Source: Clostridia bacterium
Lineage (GTDB): Bacteria; Bacillota_A; Clostridia; Oscillospirales; CAG-272
Direction of reading: 5' to 3'
Length of the DNA: 6,182 nucleotides
Assembly: GCA_017500625.1 (NCBI GenBank)
Contig: JAFVYX010000098.1
Location: forward strand, 1 to 6,182
Below are positions 1 to 5,260 of this stretch, piece after piece. The position numbers and the translations under genes are program-made. Within the stretch, counting starts at the first letter, position 1; the number at the start of each line of letters is the position of its first letter. A model generated the notes under the pieces. It searched no databases. It was not told the DNA's origin and saw nothing but the letters and a program-made list of their open reading frames with translations.

Positions 1-154
1 CATCGGTGAGATCGGCCACAAGGGGCACAACGCCGTCCCTCTCGGCGACGGGGGCAATATCCAGGGCAAAGACGCGGTAGCCCGCATCGGCGAGGGCACT
101 TGTGATCGCACCGCCGATGCCGCCGCCGGCGCCCGTAACAAGCAAGGACTTCAT
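1..154 (-). CDS. Short-chain dehydrogenase/reductase (SDR), N-terminal fragment
   Basis: Reading the minus strand from an ATG at 154-152 gives 51 residues before the window edge. They begin MKSLLVTGAGGGIGGAI and form a Rossmann nucleotide-binding start. The classical SDR glycine motif TGxxxGIG is at residues 7-14. An acidic residue, Asp32, ends the second beta strand (FALDI), which in this family usually favours NAD(H) over NADP(H). An ADLTD segment near residues 47-51 matches the position that contacts the adenine ring. The catalytic Ser-Tyr-Lys residues lie outside the window, so the substrate cannot be judged. The start is supported by AAGGAGG at 170-164 with a 9-nt spacer, and by a promoter ending just upstream. 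The gene is divergent from the aromatic-acid operon and shares its control region, which allows but does not prove common regulation. Confidence 0.88.
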   Translation of the reverse strand, partial: MKSLLVTGAGGGIGGAITSALADAGYRVFALDIAPVAERDGVVPLVADLTD

Positions 155-163
155 AGTCTCCTA

Positions 164-170
164 CCTCCTT
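164..170 (-). promoter_or_regulatory. Ribosome binding site of the SDR gene
   Basis: On the minus strand the sequence is AAGGAGG, nine bases before the ATG at 154. It is a full match to the Shine-Dalgarno core and fixes the start of the SDR gene. Confidence 0.85.
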
Positions 171-178
171 TTTCTTCT

Positions 179-207
179 ATTATAGCAAAATCCGACCGAA
201 TGCGCAA
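179..207 (-). promoter_or_regulatory. Sigma-A type promoter for the SDR gene (extended -10)
   Basis: On the minus strand a perfect TATAAT lies at 184-179, preceded by TGC, giving the extended -10 form TGnTATAAT. A weak -35, TTGCGC (207-202), lies 17 bp upstream and matches only the first three consensus bases. The extended -10 probably compensates for the poor -35. Transcription would start near 172, leaving a leader of about 18 nt that is just long enough to hold the ribosome binding site. A 6-bp inverted repeat, GCAAAA (185-190) and TTTTGC (213-218), flanks the spacer and -35, but is too short to call an operator. Confidence 0.7.
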
Positions 208-266
208 GCGGCTTTTGCACGCCGCCCCTCGCTTTTTCCCTTGAAAGCTTTGGAAAAGTCGCGAAT

Positions 267-278
267 TTTGTTGACAAA
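267..278. promoter_or_regulatory. Candidate operator: palindrome over the -35 box
   Basis: TTTGTTGACAAA is two perfect 5-bp inverted arms around a 2-bp centre, and it covers the whole -35 hexamer of the operon promoter. The inner TTGT-N2-ACAA form resembles half-site arrangements bound by some GntR-family repressors. Part of the symmetry is inherent in the TTGACA consensus, since ACA lies in the right arm, so chance is a real alternative. No regulator gene is visible in the window. Confidence 0.3.
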
Positions 279-299
279 CTCCGCGCGCGTGTGTATAAT
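271..299 (+). promoter_or_regulatory. Consensus sigma-A promoter of the aromatic-acid operon
   Basis: TTGACA (271-276) and TATAAT (294-299) are both perfect consensus hexamers, separated by the optimal 17 bp. The stretch before the -35 is moderately A/T-rich (about 241-269). The predicted start is near 306, giving a leader of about 74 nt before the ATG at 380. A fully consensus promoter implies high intrinsic strength, so control by a repressor is likely if the operon is conditional. Its -35 lies about 63 bp from the -35 of the divergent SDR promoter. Confidence 0.82.
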
Positions 300-305
300 G
301 TTTTT

Positions 306-379
306 ATATTCTTTTATAGAGAAGAAAAACGGGGGGCGACCGCGCCCGCCGAAAAAGAAAAAGAAACAGGTAGTCCATT
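306..379 (+). other. Untranslated leader of the operon with a GC hairpin and A-rich purine tract
   Basis: The leader is AT-rich except for one GC block. There, GGGCG (334-338) can pair with CGCCC (343-347) across an ACCG loop, and the stem can extend by GG (332-333) with CC (349-350) past a bulged G348. No T-run follows, so it is not an intrinsic terminator. Next come two copies of GAAAAA (351-356, 357-362) and a variant GAAACA (363-368). The only ribosome-binding match for the first gene is AGGT at 368-371, which is weak. I recognise no known riboswitch or T-box, but the leader is too short to exclude a small RNA or protein-binding element. Positions 208-240, between the two promoters, hold nothing I can support. 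Confidence 0.45.
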
Positions 380-1681
380 ATGATCTTTTCGAGAGAAGAA
401 ACCCTATCGCGTGCCGAGCTGCGGGCGATCCAGGAGGAGCGCCTCCTCAAGACCGTTGGCCGTGTGTACGAGAAGGTAGCGCCCTACCGCAAAAAAATGG
501 AGGAGGCCGGGCTCACACCCGCGGACGTTGCGTCGCTTGACGACCTCAAAAAGCTCCCCTTCATCACGAAGCAGGACCTGCGCGACCATTACCCCTTTGG
601 CTTCTGTGCCGTGCCGCGCGAGCAGTTTGCCAGAGTCCATTCGAGCAGCGGAACGACGGGTAAGCCCACCCCCACGGTGTTTGCGAAGAGCGACCTTGAC
701 GTGTGGAGCGAGTGCGTGGCGCGCATCGCGTGTGCGGGCGGAGCCACGGCGGAGGATATGGCCCAGATCTGCTTCGGCTTCGGTATGTTCACGGGCGCCG
801 AGGGCCTGCAGCGCGGTCTTGAGCGCGTGGGCGCGGCGATCGTTCCCTCCTCGGCGGGCAACTCCGAAAAGCAGATGCTTTATATGAAGGACTTCGGCAC
901 GACGCTGCTTGTGGCCACCCCGTCCTACGCGATGCGTCTTTCCGAGGTGGCACGCGAGATGGGCCTTGAGCCGACGCGCGATCTTGCGGTGAGGACGCTC
1001 CTTGTGGGGAGCGAGCTGCTCACCGATGCGATGCGTGAGGAGATGCGCCGCGCCTGGGGGCGTGACGTCAAGATCACGACCAACTACGGCATGAGCGAGC
1101 TGATGGGCCCCGGCATCTCGGGCGAGTGCCTTGAGGGCGACGGCCTGCACATCAACGAGGACTTCTTTATTCCCGAGATCATCGACCCGAAGACCGGCGA
1201 GGTGCTTCCCGAGGGCGAGCTTGGTGAGCTGGTCATCACCTGCATCAAGCGCGAGGGCATGCCCCTTGTCCGCTACCGCACGGGCGACCTCACCCGCCTT
1301 TCGTATGCCCCCTGCCGTTGCGGGCGTACGACCTGCCGTATGGAAAACCTGCAGGGACGGAGCGACGATATGCTGAAGGTGAACGGCGTGCGCCTCTTCC
1401 CGAGCCAGATCGAGGAGATCGTGCTGGCGATCCCCGAGCTTGGGCCGCATTACGAGATCCTTGTGGAGCGCGAGGGCTACAGCGACCGCATGACCGTCCG
1501 CGTGGAGCTGGCCACCCTGACCGACTCCTTCCGTGTTCTCGAGGAGATCGAGCGTACCGTTAAGGCCAAGCTGAAGACGGTGCTCGGACTCAGCGTCCGT
1601 GTGAAATTAGAGTCGCCCAACACCCTCCAGAGATTCGAGGGAAAGGCGAAGCGTGTTAAGGATCTGCGAAAGAAGGATTAA
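380..1681 (+). CDS. paaK: Phenylacetate-CoA ligase (AMP-forming), anaerobic type
   Basis: This 433-residue cytoplasmic enzyme has the usual length for the PaaK family. It activates an arylacetate with ATP and CoA to arylacetyl-CoA, AMP and pyrophosphate. The phosphate-binding loop HSSSGTTGKPT is at residues 87-97, the adenylate motif YGMSE at 236-240, and the ribose-binding YRTGD at 299-303. The hinge segment GRSDDMLKVNGVR runs over 326-338, and the C-terminal lid carries the catalytic-lysine motif EGKAKRV (K422) at 420-426. C250, H257, C312 and C314 could form a metal site. The ATG at 380 is the first available start, because an in-frame TAG lies at 371. Its ribosome binding site is weak. 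The next gene starts 4 nt after the stop. The ligase could use phenyl-, hydroxyphenyl- or indoleacetate; adjacency to iorAB supports an arylacetate, but the exact substrate cannot be read from sequence. Confidence 0.93.
   Translation: MIFSREETLSRAELRAIQEERLLKTVGRVYEKVAPYRKKMEEAGLTPADVASLDDLKKLPFITKQDLRDHYPFGFCAVPREQFARVHSSSGTTGKPTPTVFAKSDLDVWSECVARIACAGGATAEDMAQICFGFGMFTGAEGLQRGLERVGAAIVPSSAGNSEKQMLYMKDFGTTLLVATPSYAMRLSEVAREMGLEPTRDLAVRTLLVGSELLTDAMREEMRRAWGRDVKITTNYGMSELMGPGISGECLEGDGLHINEDFFIPEIIDPKTGEVLPEGELGELVITCIKREGMPLVRYRTGDLTRLSYAPCRCGRTTCRMENLQGRSDDMLKVNGVRLFPSQIEEIVLAIPELGPHYEILVEREGYSDRMTVRVELATLTDSFRVLEEIERTVKAKLKTVLGLSVRVKLESPNTLQRFEGKAKRVKDLRKKD
1673..1677 (+). promoter_or_regulatory. 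Ribosome binding site that decides the iorA start
   Basis: AAGGA lies within the last codons of paaK, eight bases before the ATG at 1686. It selects that ATG over an in-frame GTG at 1653, which would add 11 residues absent from the conserved family start. Confidence 0.75.
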
Positions 1682-1685
1682 GAAA

Positions 1686-3428
1686 ATGAACGAAAAGAAG
1701 ATCATGCTTGGCAACGATGCCATTGCCCGCGGTGCTTATGAAGCGGGCGTAAAGGTCTCGAGCGCGTACCCCGGCACGCCCTCGACCGAGATCAGCGAAT
1801 TTTTGGCCTCGTACAGCGAGGTCTATACCGAATGGGCGCCGAACGAAAAGGTGGCGCTGGAGGTGGCGGCGGGTGCCTCCTTCTCCGGTGTGCGCGCCCT
1901 GGCCTGCATGAAGCACGTGGGCCTGAACGTGGCGAGCGACCCGCTTTACAGCATTGCCTACACGGGCGTTGGCGGCGGTCTTGTCATCGTGGTGGCAGAC
2001 GACCCCGGCATCGCCTCCTCGCAGAACGAGCAGGACACGCGTATGATCGGCCGCAGCGCCCACATCCCCGTCATTGAGCCGTCCGACAGCCAGGAGGCCA
2101 AGGACCTGCTCCTTACGGCCTTTGAGATCTCCGAGGAATACGACACGCCCGTCATTTTCCGCACGACGACAAAGCTCGCGCACTCCCAGAGCATCGTAAC
2201 GCTTGGCAAACGGTGCGACGTGCCCGATAAGGTCTACGAGCGCGACGTTAAGAAGTACGTCATGATGCCCGCCTCCGCGATCGGCCGCCATAAGGTGGTG
2301 GAGGCGCGTGAGGACCGCCTGGCGGCCGATGCCTCGGCTCTCCCCCTCAACCGCTGGGAGAAGGGGGACAGAAAGCTTGGCTTCATCACCTCGGGCGTGG
2401 CCTACCAGTACGTGAAGGAGGCCGCCCCCACCGCCAGCGTTCTGAAGCTGGGGCTTGTGAACCCCCTGCCGAGGACGCTCATTGAGGAGTTTGTGGCTTC
2501 GTGCGACGAGGTCATCGTCTTTGAGGAGCTGGAGCCCGTGATCGAGGAGCAGGTCAAGAGCTGGGGCCTCTCGGTTAAAGGTAAAGAACTCTTTACAAAG
2601 CAGGGCGAATACAGCGCCAACATGCTGAAAAAGGTGCTGACGGGCAAGGAGACGGCCGTGTTCGCGGCGGCGGCAACGCCCGCCCGCCCGCCGATCCTCT
2701 GCCCCGGCTGCCCGCACCGCAGCGTGTTCTCGGTGCTGAAGAAGCTGAAGATCCACGCGGCGGGCGACATCGGCTGCTACACCCTCGGCGCCGTGGCTCC
2801 CCTCTCGGTCATTGACACCACGGTGTGCATGGGCTCCTCGATCTCGATCCTGCACGGTATGGAGAAGGCCAAGGGGCGCGACTACATCAGAAACTGGGTG
2901 GCGACGATCGGTGACTCCACCTTCCTGCATACGGGCGTGAACTCGCTCATCAACATGGTCTACAACAAGTCGGCGGCGACGGTCATGATCCTTGACAACC
3001 GCACGACGGGTATGACAGGACACCAGGAGCACGCCGCCACGGGCAAGACGCTGAAGGGCGAAGAGACCTACGCCATTGACCTTTCCGAGCTTTGCCGCGC
3101 GATCGGTGTGCCGCGCGTTCTCCGCATTTCGGCCTTTGACACGAAGGCGCTGGAGGCGGCGATCCGCGAGAGTGCCGCCGATGACGTTCTTACCGTCATC
3201 ATTGCCGAGGCGCCCTGCGCGCTTCTCAAGGGGCAGTCCTTCCCCGATGTGTGCGCGGCCGATGCCGAGAAATGCAAGAAGTGCGGCGCGTGCCTGCGTA
3301 TCGGTTGCCCCGCCATCACCAAGACGGCGGACGGCACGGTGAAGATCGACGACGCGATGTGCAACGGCTGCGGCCTTTGCCAGGGTTACTGCAATTTCGG
3401 CGCTATTGAAAAGCGGCCGAGGGCGTAA
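1686..3428 (+). CDS. iorA: Indolepyruvate:ferredoxin oxidoreductase, alpha subunit
   Basis: This 580-residue, TPP-dependent subunit oxidatively decarboxylates arylpyruvates to arylacetyl-CoA, passing electrons to ferredoxin. The PYR domain occupies roughly residues 1-170, with AYPGTPSTEISE at 27-38 and NEKVALEVAAGAS at 53-65, where E59 is the probable TPP-activating glutamate. A transketolase C-terminal-like domain follows at about 225-320. The TPP-binding domain, about 335-515, has CPGCPHR (339-345), GDIGCYTLG (360-368), and the GDS (409-411) to DN (437-438) motif followed by TTGMTGHQEH. The C-terminal ferredoxin domain has C530, C533, C536, C541 and C559, C562, C565, C569, enough for two [4Fe-4S] clusters. 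The residue after C569 is Asn rather than the usual Pro. No signal peptide is seen. The partner is iorB, 12 nt downstream. Length and domain order are those of IorA; substrate preference among indole-, phenyl- and hydroxyphenylpyruvate is not resolved. Confidence 0.95.
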   Translation: MNEKKIMLGNDAIARGAYEAGVKVSSAYPGTPSTEISEFLASYSEVYTEWAPNEKVALEVAAGASFSGVRALACMKHVGLNVASDPLYSIAYTGVGGGLVIVVADDPGIASSQNEQDTRMIGRSAHIPVIEPSDSQEAKDLLLTAFEISEEYDTPVIFRTTTKLAHSQSIVTLGKRCDVPDKVYERDVKKYVMMPASAIGRHKVVEAREDRLAADASALPLNRWEKGDRKLGFITSGVAYQYVKEAAPTASVLKLGLVNPLPRTLIEEFVASCDEVIVFEELEPVIEEQVKSWGLSVKGKELFTKQGEYSANMLKKVLTGKETAVFAAAATPARPPILCPGCPHRSVFSVLKKLKIHAAGDIGCYTLGAVAPLSVIDTTVCMGSSISILHGMEKAKGRDYIRNWVATIGDSTFLHTGVNSLINMVYNKSAATVMILDNRTTGMTGHQEHAATGKTLKGEETYAIDLSELCRAIGVPRVLRISAFDTKALEAAIRESAADDVLTVIIAEAPCALLKGQSFPDVCAADAEKCKKCGACLRIGCPAITKTADGTVKIDDAMCNGCGLCQGYCNFGAIEKRPRA

Positions 3429-3433
3429 AGGAG
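3427..3433 (+). promoter_or_regulatory. Ribosome binding site of iorB
   Basis: AAAGGAG overlaps the last two bases of the iorA stop codon and sits seven bases before the iorB ATG. It is strong, which fits a need for matched amounts of the two subunits. Confidence 0.8.
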
Positions 3434-3440
3434 ACGAAGC

Positions 3441-4004
3441 ATGAACATTATGGTTGTTGGCGTTGGCGGGCAGGGCACCCTGCTCACCAGCCGCATTATC
3501 GGTAAGACCGCCCTTCTGCAGGGCTTTGACGTCAAGCTGTCCGAGGTCCACGGTATGGCGCAGCGCGGTGGCAGCGTTGTCACCTTCGTCCGCTACGGCG
3601 AGCGCGTTTTTGAGCCCGTGGTCGAGGAGGGCGAGGTGGACGTCCTCATTGCATTCGAGTGCCTTGAGGCACTCCGCTACGCGCATTTTCTGAAGAAGGA
3701 CGGCACGCTCATCGTGAACGATTGCCGTATTGACCCCATGACCGTGGTGATCGGCGCGGCGAGCTATCCCGAAAATATCCTCTCCTCGCTTTCCGCCGAG
3801 CACACCGTCAAGACCATAGACGGCAGCGCCGTGGCGCGTGAGCTGGGCAACAGCCGCGTACTGAACTCGGTGGTGCTGGGCCTTGCCGCCCGCGAGATCG
3901 GCTTTACGAAGGACGCCTGGCTCGAGGTCCTGCGTGCCACGGTGCCGCCGAAGACGGTGGCCATCAACGAGGCGGCGTTCAACGCCGGCTACGGTAAGGA
4001 GTGA
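3441..4004 (+). CDS. iorB: Indolepyruvate:ferredoxin oxidoreductase, beta subunit
   Basis: This 187-residue protein is the small subunit of the IorAB complex and belongs to the 2-oxoacid:acceptor oxidoreductase gamma-domain family. It begins MNIMVVGVGGQGTLLTS, with the glycine-rich GVGGQG at residues 7-12. The family signature SEVHGMAQRGGSV is at 34-46, a segment that in this family contributes to the CoA and subunit interface. The length is normal for single-domain IorB. It has no cysteine-rich cluster, as expected, because the iron-sulfur clusters are on IorA. The start follows a strong AAAGGAG. The stop TGA at 4002-4004 is followed after 4 nt by the ACT gene, whose ribosome binding site lies inside the last iorB codons. 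The gene order iorA-iorB next to a paaK-type ligase recurs in anaerobic bacteria and archaea and supports an aryl 2-oxoacid role rather than pyruvate. Confidence 0.93.
   Translation: MNIMVVGVGGQGTLLTSRIIGKTALLQGFDVKLSEVHGMAQRGGSVVTFVRYGERVFEPVVEEGEVDVLIAFECLEALRYAHFLKKDGTLIVNDCRIDPMTVVIGAASYPENILSSLSAEHTVKTIDGSAVARELGNSRVLNSVVLGLAAREIGFTKDAWLEVLRATVPPKTVAINEAAFNAGYGKE
3995..4001 (+). promoter_or_regulatory. Ribosome binding site that decides the ACT-protein start
   Basis: TAAGGAG lies at the end of iorB, seven bases before the ATG at 4009. It fixes the start there. The open frame runs back to 3883, but the upstream residues are an arginine-rich, out-of-frame reading of iorB. Confidence 0.8.
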
Positions 4005-4008
4005 CGTT

Positions 4009-4437
4009 ATGACTCTCAAACAGCTTTCGGTATTTGTGGAAAACCGCAAGGGGCGCCTTGCCGAGGTGCTCAACAGTCTTAAGGAGCATAACGTCAGTAT
4101 TCTCTCGATGACGCTGGCCGATACCACCGAGTACGGCATTCTGCGCCTCATCGTCAACGATCCCGAAAAGGGCTGCCGCGTGCTCTGCGAGGCGGGCTTT
4201 GCCGGTATGCTGACCGACGTGCTTGTCATCAAGATCCCCCACGTGGCGGGAAGCTTGCAGTCGATCCTCTCGCGCATTACCGAGGGCGACGTGAGCATTG
4301 AGTACATGTACGGCCTTTCGGTAGCGGCCAACGACGCCTCGGTCGTGATGAAGACGAGCGACCTTGAGGGCGCCTGCCGCGTGCTCCGTGAGGCGGGCAT
4401 CGCTACGATGACGACGGAGGAGCTGGGGGCCCTTTAA
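4009..4437 (+). CDS. Stand-alone tandem ACT-domain protein
   Basis: This 142-residue protein consists of two ACT domains and nothing else. The first spans about residues 3-70 and starts LKQLSVFVENRKGRLAEV, with the ligand-loop pattern N12-x-x-G15-x-L17. The second spans about 71-140 and has the equivalent loop PHVAGSL at 77-83. ACT domains bind small ligands, usually amino acids, at dimer interfaces, and there is no catalytic or DNA-binding domain here. Similar double-ACT proteins are commonly found beside paaK and ior genes. From context I infer that it senses an aromatic amino acid and adjusts the ligase or IorAB, perhaps by direct binding, but no target is proven. It starts 4 nt after iorB and ends 4 nt before the amidohydrolase. 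Confidence 0.88.
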   Translation: MTLKQLSVFVENRKGRLAEVLNSLKEHNVSILSMTLADTTEYGILRLIVNDPEKGCRVLCEAGFAGMLTDVLVIKIPHVAGSLQSILSRITEGDVSIEYMYGLSVAANDASVVMKTSDLEGACRVLREAGIATMTTEELGAL

Positions 4438-4441
4438 GACC

Positions 4442-5260
4442 ATGGTTATCGACTTTCACACGCATATTTTCCCCGACCGCATCGCCGAGGCGACGGTCAC
4501 GGCCATTGAAAACGGGGCCAAAACGCCCCGTCACTCGGACGGCACCGCCGCAGGGCTCCTCACCTCCATGGCAAGGGCGGGAGTCGACCTTGCCGTCAAT
4601 CACCCCGTTCTGACAAGGCCCGGGCAATTTGCCCACGTGACGGCCTTTGCCGAGGAGATCAACGCCCGTGAGTACCGCGGGCCGCGCATTCTCTCGTTCG
4701 GCGGTGTTCACCCCGCCGATCCCGAGGCGGCCGATCACGTGGACGAGCTGGCCGACCGTGGCTTTCTCGGGCTGAAGATCCACCCCGACTACCAGAACAC
4801 CTACTTCGACGACGAGGCCTACCTGAGAATTCTCCGGAGGGCCAAGGCGCGCGGGCTCATCACCCTCACTCACGCGGGGGTGGACGCCGCCTACGTGCGC
4901 GGTGAGGTGCATTGCACGCCCGACCGCGTTCTGCGCGTTCTCGACGCGCTCGGCGGCTATGACCGCCTTGTGCTGGCGCACATCGGCGGAGAGCAGATGT
5001 CAAGCGAGGTGCTTTCGCTCCTGGCGGGCGAGGAGATCTACCTCGACACGGCGTACAGTCTGCACGAGATGAAGCGCGAGCGCTTCCTTGAGATCCTCGA
5101 AAAGCACGGCGACCGCCGCCTTCTCTTTGCGACCGACAGCCCCTGGCGCGATCTTAGCGAGGAGCTGGCGATCCTTTGCGGCTTCGGGATCCCCGAGCCG
5201 TCGCTCAGCCGTCTTCTCGGCGATAACGCCGCACAACTTTTAGGATTGGTGACGCTATGA
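4442..5260 (+). CDS. Amidohydrolase-family metal-dependent hydrolase, unknown substrate
   Basis: This 272-residue TIM-barrel enzyme resembles the amidohydrolase_2 group, which includes hydrolases and non-oxidative decarboxylases. The metal motif HTH (H6, H8) is in VIDFHTHIFPD at the N-terminus. Further likely site residues are H90 (FGGVHP), K112 and H114 (GLKIHPDYQ), H144 (LTHAG), H180 (AHIGG) and D232 (FATDSPW). The set H6, H8, H144, H180, D232 matches the pattern of single-zinc members such as the ACMSD-like decarboxylases. All expected metal ligands are present, so it looks active. It has no signal peptide. There is no clear Shine-Dalgarno near the ATG: the G-rich GGGGG at 4425-4429 is 12 bases away, so translation probably depends on coupling to the ACT gene. 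The stop overlaps the next start as ATGA. Neither the reaction nor a pathway role can be read from the sequence. TatD-like or peptide hydrolase roles are alternatives. Confidence 0.85.
   Translation: MVIDFHTHIFPDRIAEATVTAIENGAKTPRHSDGTAAGLLTSMARAGVDLAVNHPVLTRPGQFAHVTAFAEEINAREYRGPRILSFGGVHPADPEAADHVDELADRGFLGLKIHPDYQNTYFDDEAYLRILRRAKARGLITLTHAGVDAAYVRGEVHCTPDRVLRVLDALGGYDRLVLAHIGGEQMSSEVLSLLAGEEIYLDTAYSLHEMKRERFLEILEKHGDRRLLFATDSPWRDLSEELAILCGFGIPEPSLSRLLGDNAAQLLGLVTL

Noticed and set aside
244..251. AAAGCTTT palindrome upstream of the operon promoter
   Set aside because: Only 8 bp with no matching second site, so it is expected by chance in an AT-rich control region.
332..350. Intrinsic terminator or attenuator in the leader
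   Set aside because: The GC hairpin is followed by purines (GAAAAAG), not a T-run, and no leader peptide with aromatic codons or competing stem is visible.
241..540. A 99-codon plus-strand frame starting at TTG and running through the promoter into paaK
   Set aside because: Its start precedes the promoter, so it would not be on the mRNA, and its residues resemble no protein; it is a chance frame over the promoter, leader and paaK start.
404..1450. A 348-codon open frame on the minus strand opposite paaK
   Set aside because: Same cause: it is in register with paaK and open because TTA, CTA and TCA are absent from that part. The protein shows no family motifs.
1653..1685. Upstream GTG start for iorA adding 11 residues
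   Set aside because: The ATG at 1686 has AAGGA at a proper distance, and the family N-terminus begins right there with KKIMLGNDAIARGA. The extension would also overlap the end of paaK.
3883..4008. Upstream start for the ACT gene adding 42 residues
   Set aside because: The added part is an arginine-rich reading of iorB in another frame; the ATG at 4009 has TAAGGAG seven bases before it.
1656..4400. A 914-codon open frame on the minus strand opposite iorA, iorB and the ACT gene
   Set aside because: It is in codon register with iorA and iorB, so it stays open simply because those genes use no TTA, CTA or TCA codons, which are rare at this GC level. Its translation is rich in Arg, His and Ala with no recognisable domain, and it has no start signals.
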